From Hybos culiciformis (lineage: Eukaryota > Arthropoda > Insecta > Diptera > Hybotidae), in NCBI GenBank assembly GCA_964007475.1, contig OZ023273.1, positions 29,747,557 to 29,811,556 on the forward strand: a stretch of DNA of 64,000 nucleotides, in the 5' to 3' direction. The stretch's first letter is position 1, and each line of letters begins with the position of its first letter. Positions 54,715 to 64,000 of the stretch are shown here, piece after piece. The notes beneath the pieces are model-generated. The model saw nothing but the letters and a program-made list of their open reading frames with translations, was not told where the DNA came from and made no database searches. The translations under genes were made by a program, and so were the position numbers.

Positions 54715-54844
54715 TAAATAGTATTTTGTGTTTGTCAAAAAAAAAAATTCGAATTAAAAGAAAAAAGAAAAAAAAAAAATTAAAAATATTTTGGCACTAG
54801 ATTATAGTATTTTTTATTTTATTTTTATTCTTAAAATAATAAAT

Positions 54845-54856
54845 TTTTGCGCCAAA
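54845..54856 (-). promoter_or_regulatory. Intronic E2F-like site, minus-strand TTTGGCGCAAAA
   Basis: Plus strand reads TTTTGCGCCAAA. Partner of the site at 54703-54714. Confidence 0.35.
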
Positions 54857-57800
54857 TTTATACAGTGTGTCATCTTTTAAGGTTTTACATTTTTTTTTTT
54901 AAATTAAATTAACTCAAAAAAAAAGAAGATAATTTCGAATTAAAAACTTCAATAAAAGACAACGACTTTAACTTTAACCCTAATGTCCTTATCAGTCCAC
55001 AACAACAAATTTAAGATAATAAAAACGTTATGGTTTTGGAAACAGAAAAATAAATTTTATGAAAAAAAAAAAAAACTGACATCTGGATTCTTAAAACGTC
55101 TTATTTTTAATAGAAAAATCGCGATAGTTATATGCGTTACATATTATATTTATTTTAATTTAGTAAAAAACAATTTTTGAAATTAGTACCAAATATATAA
55201 TTAAATTTTTTTTTTTCGTAAATCAGGAGAAAATTCTACTCAAATTAATGGAATTTTTGATAATATTTATGATAACATCAAGTAGTACAATTAAATAAAA
55301 CACATAACAATAGCGAATAACATAAATGATAGATACCTATACTATACAAAACAGAAAAATTTCCATTTTATTTTAATAAGAAAGCTTTTGCATTTAAATT
55401 ATTTTTATAGTTTAACAATCTTAGAACTGTCAATAAATCTCGTATATAATTAACACAATTTCCATAATAACATAATTTGTTATTATTATATAATATAGTG
55501 TAAGTGTGCTATTAAAATTTTGATAACTTCATGTGAACAACTTTTCTGAATTATTTAAATTAACTTAAAGCCTACGCTCGACTCAAAAAATATTTAATGT
55601 GTAGGCTTTAAAAAAAACAAAGAACATACCCTATAGTTAAATCTATAAACAGCATAAAAATCAATATCTTTCTTTCAAAAGAAGTATAATCTAAGAATCT
55701 AACTAAGATTTATATATAACTCTAAAATAACTATAAATTTATTCATTAAAATAATTGCCCAAACAGATTATCAATTATTAGTTTCTTTTTTATTTGTGAA
55801 ATTTTTTTTCTTTTTACCGACGCACGGCGACATAAATATATTTTTGAAAATTTTGTAACCATCCTTCTGAAACCAAAGTTAAATATCATCTCTATCATTA
55901 AAAAAAATAAAAAATTTAGCAAGCGCTTATTTTTGTTTATTTGTTTGGGATAATAAAATTAACATAAAAACAAAACAACCCTTATTCCCGCGTTTTCTGT
56001 TATGATGTCCTGCTTTAGTATCTTTTTTTTCTCGATAGTTTCTAATTAGATTTTATTAAACCATTTAAACATCCTTTTTATTTTTTATTTTTGTAAATGC
56101 GTGACAAAAGTATTCCATTCCAATTTGCACCTCGGAGGGAAACAACAAAAAAAAAGTCCTCTCTATAAATAAGTTTTAAAAATTATTTATTTTGCATTTT
56201 GTACATCTGTTTTATATATCTGTATACAAAACAGAATAAAAAATATATATATATAGAAATTGGCGCTCAATTTTTACTAGATATTTCTGCTGTGATCGTT
56301 TACCTGTTAAATATTAATTTTTTTTTTTTTAATTCATTTGATTTATTTTTCTAATTTTTTTTTTCCTTTTGCAAATAAATTTCGCTATTATTAAATATTG
56401 ATTGTACTATTATTGAGGTACCTAACTTTCACTTGTATAGCTTAGCTAATGGTTAAATTCAATATGATATTTCCAATAATTTTTTTTTTCACTTTTTCTT
56501 AATATTCAGTATTTTTTTACTCTTAATACTTTGTAGGTATATATGATTTTGTGAAATATATATAAAAAAAATTTCTACCGACGGAATTAACTATTAAGGT
56601 TGAGTATATTTTTTTTTAGATTTTCTTTTTTTTTTATCTGATACTGCAGACTTCAATTTGAGCTTGTATTAAATGAAAATCCTATGAGATAAAACTCTTA
56701 ACGAACTCCTATTCTCGTTTCAATTCAAAAAAGACTTCCAACAGATGGCATTTAAGTCTATTTTAATAAGAAACTTTAAAGTAGCTGTTAAAGAACTTAT
56801 ATTAAAAAATTGTTGTTAATTTAAATTTTAATTTCTTTTTCAATTCTTGGTTGCTCTGCAATACATTGCTGGTGCATTTAGAGATTTCATTTCGATTTGT
56901 AGAGACTAACTATCTGAATGATGTAAATTTATTTTTTGTAGTATTGAATTAAATTCAAATTAATATAATAAACTATACTGGCTATTGTAACAATTTGAAT
57001 CTAAAAACCATATTGCCAAATAAATTTAACCTACTTCCTTTCACAACATATAATAATTGTTATTATACATATACATTTTATTATACATATATTTTCATTC
57101 AAGTTATTTTTTTTTTTTCAACTTTCTACCTGGAACAAAGAAAATATTAGGTATTTCTTTCTTATTGGCGGTAAAAAATTTTCCTGATTTTTTTTTTATT
57201 GCACTGCAATTAATTTTATAAAATTTCAAGTATTCTTACTTTTTCAGTGCAACTGTTATGTAAAAAAAAAAGAAACCAAAATTGACAGGTTTTTTTTTAA
57301 TTTATGAAAATGAATTTGCGGTGCAAATTTTTACAAAAGAGAATATTTGAGTGCAAAGTTCTTTAAGAAAAATAAGGCGGGAATTTTTTCTTAGGAAAAT
57401 AATTATTTCATAAAAAAAAAATCTAAATTTGTAGCATTGATTCTAGTAAGAATCTTAATTTTGGCGCTAAGTTTATTAACAAAAAAAAAAATATAAAAAA
57501 AAAATAAAATTCTAAAAAAACTTGATTTTTTGCGTCATAAATTATTGTGATGTTTTTATTCACTTCAATACATATGAATTTGATGTTATTGGAGGGAAAA
57601 ATTTCAAAACAACCAAATTAATAATTTATTGGGGTTGTTTTATTTAAAAAATCTATAAAAAATATCGTTTGGTTGATTTTTTAAAAATGCGCAAAAGTTA
57701 CAAAAATTATTATATAAAGCTTTGAAATTATTTCAATTATATTTGAAAATGCTAAAATTATTTAGGTACATACTTAATTAAGATATTGTACTCAATATAA

Positions 57801-57991
57801 ATTTCGACCCCTAAAACTAACGAACATAAGATACTTATTAAAGTTATAAAAAAACAAATTTTGTTGACCTTTGACGAACGAAAAATTCAAACAAGAAATT
57901 ATTGGAGAATACATATCTCCAAAATTTTATTTACTTAAATATTAATAGTATTTAATATTAATTAAATTATAAAATAAGAACTTCAATTTAC

Positions 57992-58643
57992 CTGTAATTA
58001 AGTTTTGCTTTTTAGTTGAATACGGCTTTATTCGTTCACATGATTTTTTATCCTTTAACAGTATCCCACTTGGTGTTGTAGGCATTATTTTTGTTATTAC
58101 TGGTTTTGTTATTATACCAGTAGGAACATTAATTTCATTATTGCACAATTCATTTGAAATTACCGATTTATTGCAGTTATGATTTTCAGTTTGTTCAGGG
58201 CCCGATAAACGTTCAATCACATTTTGCTGTTGCTCTAAGGTATCCTTAAAGCTATAACTGTTATCAATATGTTTATTACTATTATTAATACTAATTTTAT
58301 TATTATTAATGATTTTATTATTATTATTATTATTATTTTGTTGATTATTGTTATTGCTTTCATCGTCCAGGCCTTCGGTTTCATTTACAAATTTTTCAGC
58401 AAATATGTCATATGAATAACGCTTAATCATATAATCACGATCACTTTGTGCCCGTTCATTTGATAATTTTTTTATTTCACCCGGCTCCGGTGAGCCCCAT
58501 AATGATCGTCGAGCAGTTTTTAATTGATTATTATAATTGGGATTATGTTCCCGATGTAAAAGTCTAATGTTCGAGACGCCCATTTTTTTTGCGACTGGTG
58601 CTACAGGTCCTATTTTAAAGAATTGCAAATGACTTGAAGTCAT
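57992..58643 (-). CDS. dap: CIP/KIP-family CDK inhibitor (dacapo-like), first coding exon
   Basis: Encodes residues 1-217 plus the first base of codon 218. Residues 44-50 read ARRSLWG, matching the cyclin-binding RxL/LFG motif of p21/p27/Dacapo. Exactly 26 residues after the glycine comes YSYDI (76-80), at the spacing at which p27 has its CDK-binding WNFDF motif. This kinase-inhibitory layout is the main ground for the call. The first aromatic is Tyr rather than Trp, and no FYY-like element that plugs the CDK2 ATP site in p27 is visible after it. Residues 97-126 are an Asn-rich low-complexity linker. A Thr-Pro (190-191) could be a CDK site, by analogy with p27 Thr187. Residues 198-212 are Lys-rich (possible nuclear signal) and 213-217 are QNLIT, the first half of a PIP box. 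The exon stops at ACAG|GTAAAT. Family role: nuclear inhibitor of cyclin E/CDK2 that promotes cell-cycle exit. The start is the first Met of the frame; 5' UTR exons are unknown. The gene name rests on family resemblance only. Confidence 0.8.
58404..58514 (-). other. Kinase-inhibitory domain core within the CDK-inhibitor exon
   Basis: Codons 44-80. RxL cyclin-docking site (R46-S47-L48, W49, G50), a charged linker from about 53 to 74 predicted helical by its E/K/R/D content, then Y76-S-Y-D79-I80. The distances G50 to Y76 (26) and G50 to D79 (29) equal those between G34 and W60/D63 of human p27 as I know that protein. The identity is low, but the spacing and the key polar/hydrophobic positions fit. 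Confidence 0.75.
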
Positions 58644-59069
58644 AATTTTTATAAAATTTAATATAATTCAATTTTTAATTTGTATCCTTTTTTTATCTGT
58701 CAAAAAAAAAGATACCTACTGTATAATTTTTTGTTTTTTTTTTGTAAATATTTTATTTGTTTTAGAAGCTGTCAAATTCAAAAAGAATTAAATCCATATT
58801 TCAAAACTATTTAAAATTGTTATTAAAAATATCATTTTTAGATTTATAAAAAAAACAAATTTTTTTTTTTTAATTTATAAAATTATTATGCAATATTTTT
58901 AAAAAATGTTATTTTATAATTTTAAGAAAGCAACTTTTATATTTTAAATAAATTATTTAATTTTTTATGAATTTTTTTTCTTTTCCTTTAGTACTTATCT
59001 CTATATTAATTATTTTTTCTCATCATATTTTATTTACAAAAACCGTCTAAAAATTGAGAAAAAAAAGTT

Positions 59070-59081
59070 TTTGGCGCCAAT
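59070..59081. promoter_or_regulatory. E2F-like site TTTGGCGCCAAT upstream of the CDK-inhibitor start
   Basis: Lies about 430 bp 5' of the ATG in otherwise AT-only sequence and matches TTTSSCGS. Its near-palindromic form (TTGGCGCCAA) fits E2F/DP consensus sites. Binding is inferred, not shown. Confidence 0.4.
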
Positions 59082-59228
59082 TTTTTTTTCAAGATTTTTT
59101 TTTAATTATTTTAATTTATATCTTAAATAATTTTTCTTCAAAATTAAATTTTGTCTTTTTATTATAAAATGTTGGTTTTATTATAATTTTCTTTTCTTTT
59201 TGTGAAAAATCGATAAAATGTTATTTTT

Positions 59229-59240
59229 TTTGGCGGAGCA
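59229..59240 (+). promoter_or_regulatory. Second E2F-like site TTTGGCGG upstream of the CDK-inhibitor start
   Basis: About 590 bp upstream of the ATG and 150 bp from the site at 59070. It matches TTTSSCGS but the 3' flank (AGCA) departs from the full 12-base consensus. Confidence 0.3.
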
Positions 59241-59819
59241 AACGCGTCTAACTTAAACAACTGATGAAACTTAAATGACGAAAATAAAAAAATTATTTTC
59301 TGATTCAACTAAAAAAATGTTTTTTAATAAATCTTTTATGTACAGAAAAAGACTGAAACAAAAAAAAAACAACACAAAATAAGATACAACGTACTATATT
59401 GAAAGTAAAGAAAAAAAAAAAAATTCATTATGGTATTTGATTTGTTGTTTTATTTTTTGGAGGGAGATTTCGAATTTTAAATATTTTTCCCCTTTAATTT
59501 ACGATATTCGTATGGCTAGTGAATGAAATATTTTGAAATGAGCTAAGCCGAATTTGTTTAGCTTCTAATTTGAAATATGGTTAAAAATATTAAAATAACA
59601 ATTTCTTAGATGTGAATTAAAAGCTTAAATTAAAACTTATTTAATTCAAAGAGAAAAAACTTTACTAATTATAACCTTGATGGAATTTTCCCACATGTTT
59701 TGTTAAAATAAAAATAATATCACTTCATAAAAATAAGTAAATAAGCTTCGAAGCAGCAAATATTTGGAAAAAAAAAAAGACGCCGCCATAATTTTTCTGA
59801 GTCATTTGTAGTTTAAATT

Positions 59820-59847
59820 TTTATTATTATTATTATTATTATTATTA
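59820..59847. repeat. (TTA)n microsatellite
   Basis: About nine uninterrupted TTA triplets upstream of the CDK-inhibitor gene. Confidence 0.95.
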
Positions 59848-61582
59848 GATATGAATATTCCCCCTTTAATACACGATGAAACAGATAGATGTAGCTTTTT
59901 GAATTAAATGTCAATGTGTGCTTGAAACACATATACATTTTTTCCTTCTCACTTTTTATAGGGGAAAGTTTAAGTTTTTTTTTTAGACGATATTAAAGCA
60001 ATGTTGTCGTTTATTTAATGCACTTTGGTAAAAAAAAAAAAATTCACGTAAAAATAGAAATTTATGAAATAGTGAAAAAAAAAGAGTAATGCCCTTTTAT
60101 AATCAATTCGTTACCACAAATTTTAAAATTTCAAAAAAAAATCATATAGCTTTGCGATTTTTGTGTTATGAAGTTAGGATTGGTGTATGTTTTTTTTGAA
60201 TTTGACAATTTTATATGAAACTTACCGCTTAAATTTTCCAGATTTGTTATTAAATTCAAAAAAAAAAAAATATATATTTTTTTAATAGTTTCTTAAAAAA
60301 ATTTGTTACTTGCAATAAAATTTCTAAAATTTTTACAATTGGAATTAAAAAAAAAAAAATTTTTGACAAATTTAGAACTTTGTCGTATGATCGCCAGATT
60401 TAAACTGTATGATTTTCTAGCTTTTAAGTTTAATTAAATAATAAAACTAAAAAAAAATATCGTATCTAATCCTAAAATTTCAATTACAAGAGAAGTAGAA
60501 GATATTTAAGCATGTTATTATTAAAACAAAAAAAAAAATTGTTTTCTGGTAAACAGAAATTGTAGCTATCAAAAGTTTTTCTCTTTTCCAAATTTCCTAT
60601 AATAATTATTCTGAAAGCATTATTGGGGAAAAGTTATATGCTTAACAAAATAAGATTGACCGAAATTTTTATATCCGACTGAATTTTCTAGCTTCAATAA
60701 TGCGATAATTTTATATAATGCAATAAATTTTTTTCATTATATATTTATATATCTGATATTAAAAAATTGCATTGGGTATTTGTAACACAGATCCAAATAA
60801 AATTACGCTGACTAACGTTTGAAAGAAGAGTTTAAATAATATTAAAATAATATTACGATAATAAATAATTCCCCATTAAATGAGAAAATCCTAATAATAC
60901 TAAAACAAATTTTTCGATATTTTTAACAGATATATTTCAAATAAACATTTACGATATTTATTTACAATTACCCCTAACAAAATACATATACTTATTTATT
61001 GGGGAATTATTATTTTGTACGGTATATAGATTTTAACAGGTTTTTTATTTTACAGAAATTAAATCTCATTTATTTTACTAACTAATTTGAAGAGTAATTT
61101 TATTAACAGAAGATACTTTTATTTATACATGTTATTAAAATTTACTTTTTTAAAGTTTTTATTTTAATGGAGAAAGAGAAATTGCTTTTAGCAATTACGA
61201 TATTTTTAATTTCTAAAAGTATTAACAGAAAGATTTAAATTTAAATGTATGTATTTTGGAAATATTTAGCATTTTAATATTGAGAAATAATTTTTCTTTA
61301 AGAAGAGTTAAAAAAAAATTGGAAAAAAAATAAAAGAAATAAGGAAATAAGGATAATTTTTTTAACTGCGAAATTTTTATTGATTTTTATAATACCATTT
61401 TGTTCCGAAATATATGGGTAGTTATTAAATGTATTTTGTTGAACAAAGACATTGTAGCTGAATAAAATTGTTATTGAAAAAAGAAAGAAAATGTAGCAAT
61501 TTTATTTTCATACTAATTAGTTTAATGCAAGAAATCATAAATATAATAAATTACTGATTTTAGTTTATTGTTTTATCATTTA

Positions 61583-62121
61583 AGGCCGGTATTCAACTGA
61601 AGATAAAGTACAAGATAAATTTTATCTTGAAAAGAAACATTATTGAGTGAGATAAAAGTTGACACTAAATATATTTTGATAAAAACTACCTAAAGAATTT
61701 TATTTTTAATTTATTTACCTCCCAACCTTCATCCATTTTATTTAATTAATTTTACCAATATTATTTTATTTTATTAAATTAAACTATTATTTTAATTTTA
61801 AATTATTTATCAATTTCAGTTTAAAAATTATTTTAGTTTTCTGATTTTTGTTTGTTTTATTCAAACAACAAACGTCAAATTCTTTTTACACGACCTAATG
61901 TCAAAATTTATCTTGAAAAGAATGTTCAAAACATTCTTTGCAAGATAAATTTTTGAAATAAAATTTATTTGAGTGAAAAAATTTTCATACAATTTTTACT
62001 CAGATAAATTTCCATTTATCTTCAGTTGGGTACCGATAAATTAAATTCACTCAACTAAAATTTATCTCAGATAAAATTTTATATTAAAAAGTTGATTTTA
62101 TCTCCAGTTGAATACCGGCCT
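61583..62121. mobile_element. Inverted-repeat element flanked by TTA (PIF/Harbinger-like MITE)
   Basis: Terminal repeat AGGCCGGTATTCAACTG, then (A/G)AGATAAA, matches at both ends with one mismatch in 25 bp. TTA flanks both ends (61580-61582 and 62122-62124). An internal, diverged copy of the terminus lies inverted at about 62014-62035 (TTTATCTTCAGTTGGGTACC), and TTTATCT motifs recur throughout. It is 539 bp, non-coding and lies 2.9 kb upstream of the CDK-inhibitor start. Confidence 0.8.
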
Positions 62122-62124
62122 TTA

Positions 62125-64000
62125 TATATAAAAAATAAAAAATTTTCGATGAAAAAAATTTGAAGAAAAATTCGGAAAATTATATTTCATAGGTAAATTA
62201 AGATGAAGTATTTTACAGTCATAAATGGTTCTAGGTCCACAGTAGAATTACCTATGAATTCAAAAATTTTGATCAATGAATGGAAGATTCTAAACTTTTT
62301 CAATAAAATATTAATAGCAGTGCGTTAAAAGAAAGTTCCACCCACTATACTGTATAGACAAAGTCAGATCATATTTTAAGCGTAGTTTAAACTTAATCGA
62401 ATATCTTTTGATTTCTCGAAATTTTGTTTAGATAAGAATTTTAATAATTTAATATAAGAAGAACTTAATTAAGAAGAAAAAAATAAATAAACTAAGAAAA
62501 AATCTCTTCTTAACGAGAGAAGAAATATTAATTTCGAAATATATAACACTTTTATTTTTAAAAGTAATTTTTGTTCATTTATTTTTTTTTAGTTAATTGG
62601 GGAAATTCTATTTGGGGGGAATTTTTTTATTTTTTTGCCTCATTACAATACATTCATTCTTGGTGGAGTAAAATAAACCTACACTTAAAAATTTGAATTA
62701 TTATTATATGGCATGTGTATTAAATTAATTTTTTTGCAAAATCAAAATAAAAAAAACCAAACAATTTCAAAACAGAAGTAAAAAAAAAAAACATAAAAAA
62801 CTACACATAACAGCAAAACGTGGAAATTTGTGCTTTTGACCTGCTTTCTGTCCAAATGATAACGGTATTAATTTAATATACATAACGTAACATAAAAAAA
62901 AAAAAAAAATTGAAATTAAGTCAGAAATTGTGCGGCTGACGTAAACATTGAAATTTTTTTTTTTTGTAGATATTATTTTGCGAATTTCTCATATCTCTGT
63001 TGTTTTATTGATGAGTAAATTTTTTTTTTTGTCATTTTTATTCGGTTTTTGGTTTGAGGAAAGAAAAAAAAAAAAAACCTGAAAGCTTTTATGAATTAAA
63101 ATAAAAAAATTATAATAATAATATTGTTCATTTATAGAAGAATTTAATTAAATTCGTACCTGTTGTTCATTGAACTAAAAATCTAAATTTTTTGCGTATG
63201 GTTTTTTTTTTTTTTTTGTTTATTATTTACAATTTAAATTCCTATTTCGCGCGACATTGTTTTGGTTTTTTTTTTTTACTTGTACTTCTGATTTTCATTA
63301 TCAAGAGAGAATTTTTTTTTTTTTTTATTTAAAGTTTATTTTTGTATCACATGTGACTATTTAAAAATTTGCAAATTATTTTGTTTTTTTTTTTAATAAA
63401 ATTATTGGAATGAGTCAGTATTGTTTTGATTTTTAATTTCAAAAGAAAAACAGAAAATAATAAAAATATAAGTTGTAGTATGTTATGTAGGTATATACAA
63501 TTTGTATATAATTTATACTCCTATTTATTTTTATGTGCAAAAAAAAAATATATAAATTATAATAAATGATGTATGTATATTTTTTTGCACATTAAGCTTT
63601 TTCAAGCACGCGTTTTTAAATATGGGTCGTCAGACATTCCATTTATAATGATTACATATAGAAAAAAATGTATATTTTATAGCTCTTTTAACAATGAAAA
63701 ATAAAAATGTTAAGAATTTTTTATTATTATGTTTATATTATAAAAATATAAATATTGTTATATATTATGTCATATATTTAACATTTATTAGTTATATATA
63801 AATAAGAAAATGTTTTTTGTATGATGTATATATTGAGAATCGGTGGCTTATATATCGCTTTCTTAACAATTTTTATACTCATTAATATCAATTATAAACT
63901 AAACAATTCTTATGATACATATATATTAATAATTGAATCAAATTTTAGTCGTAGAGAATACGAGAGCTGTTGCTAATGTTTTCTGAAAGACAATGAATAA
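62125..64000. other. Non-coding AT-rich sequence
   Basis: Long A/T tracts and one E2F-like TTTCGCGC word at 63245-63252. No gene recognised. Confidence 0.55.

Larger units (their letters stand above)
47940..57991 (-). other. ~10 kb phase-1 intron of the CDK-inhibitor gene
   Basis: Bounded by a GTAAAT donor (57991 downward) and a TTACAG acceptor (ending at 47940), interrupting codon 218 after its first base. The interior is AT-rich with long A/T runs and stop codons in all frames. The short open frames in it (for example 48725-48928, 53276-53512, 54355-54800, 54983-55180) are low-complexity Phe/Lys/Asn/Ile strings and are not called as genes. I recognise no transposon here. It holds a (TA)n run at about 54528-54561, an 11-bp perfect inverted repeat (55565-55575 with 55601-55611), and five E2F-like words at 50373, 52612, 54703, 54845 and 57460. 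It could contain enhancers or unannotated alternative exons. Confidence 0.7.
58644..61579. other. Upstream region of the CDK-inhibitor gene (5' UTR/promoter side)
   Basis: No open frame of note. Contains the two proximal E2F-like sites (59070, 59229) and a (TTA)n tract. The transcription start and any 5' non-coding exon cannot be located, since TATA-like strings are everywhere in this composition. Confidence 0.5.

Noticed and set aside
57942..57991. C-terminal tail of the unspliced 233-residue frame (GKLKFLFYNLINIKYY)
   Set aside because: It begins exactly at a GTAAAT donor and is low-complexity intronic sequence. Splicing to 47939 gives a sensible PIP box instead.

Overview
This is very AT-rich animal nuclear DNA (roughly four fifths A+T by eye), full of long A/T homopolymers, AT microsatellites and small inverted-repeat transposons, with almost no open reading frames. 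The one convincing gene is spliced and encodes a CIP/KIP-type cyclin-dependent kinase inhibitor. In flies this family is represented by dacapo, so an insect is the best guess. The species and order cannot be fixed from the sequence.

Gene: the CDK-inhibitor gene lies on the minus strand, 58643 down to 47797. A first coding exon (57992-58643) carries the kinase-inhibitory domain, a poly-Asn linker and the first half of a PCNA-interacting (PIP) box. After a ~10 kb intron (47940-57991), a short last exon (47797-47939) begins by completing the PIP box in frame, then adds a basic patch, a poly-Gln run and a stop. The deduced protein is 264 residues. The long unspliced reading frame alone gives only 217 of these residues plus an intronic tail. 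TTTSSCGS words (E2F-site-like) are strikingly over-represented, and half of them lie in the intron and the 600 bp upstream of the start codon.

The rest: positions 1-47796 contain no protein gene I can recognise. Mobile-element remnants are scattered through the flanks: a TA-flanked inverted-repeat element (2623-2881), a hAT-type element (5814-6347, perfect 8-bp duplication), the 3' end of a LINE (10710-11072), a 717-bp foldback element made of an array of palindromes around a GC-rich core (21047-21763, 9-bp duplication), a second hAT-type element (25300-25798, perfect 8-bp duplication), a 149-bp hairpin element (28289-28437), an inverted-repeat element rich in CG (33461-34030) and two elements flanked by TTA (39639-40059 and 61583-62121). 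I recognise none inside the 10 kb intron.

The most unusual object is the foldback element at 21047-21763. It contains self-complementary ~40-bp modules nested in a ~330-bp inverted repeat, with a 3 x 18-bp GC-rich tandem repeat at the centre. The most biologically informative observation is the split PIP box, together with the cluster of E2F-like sites.
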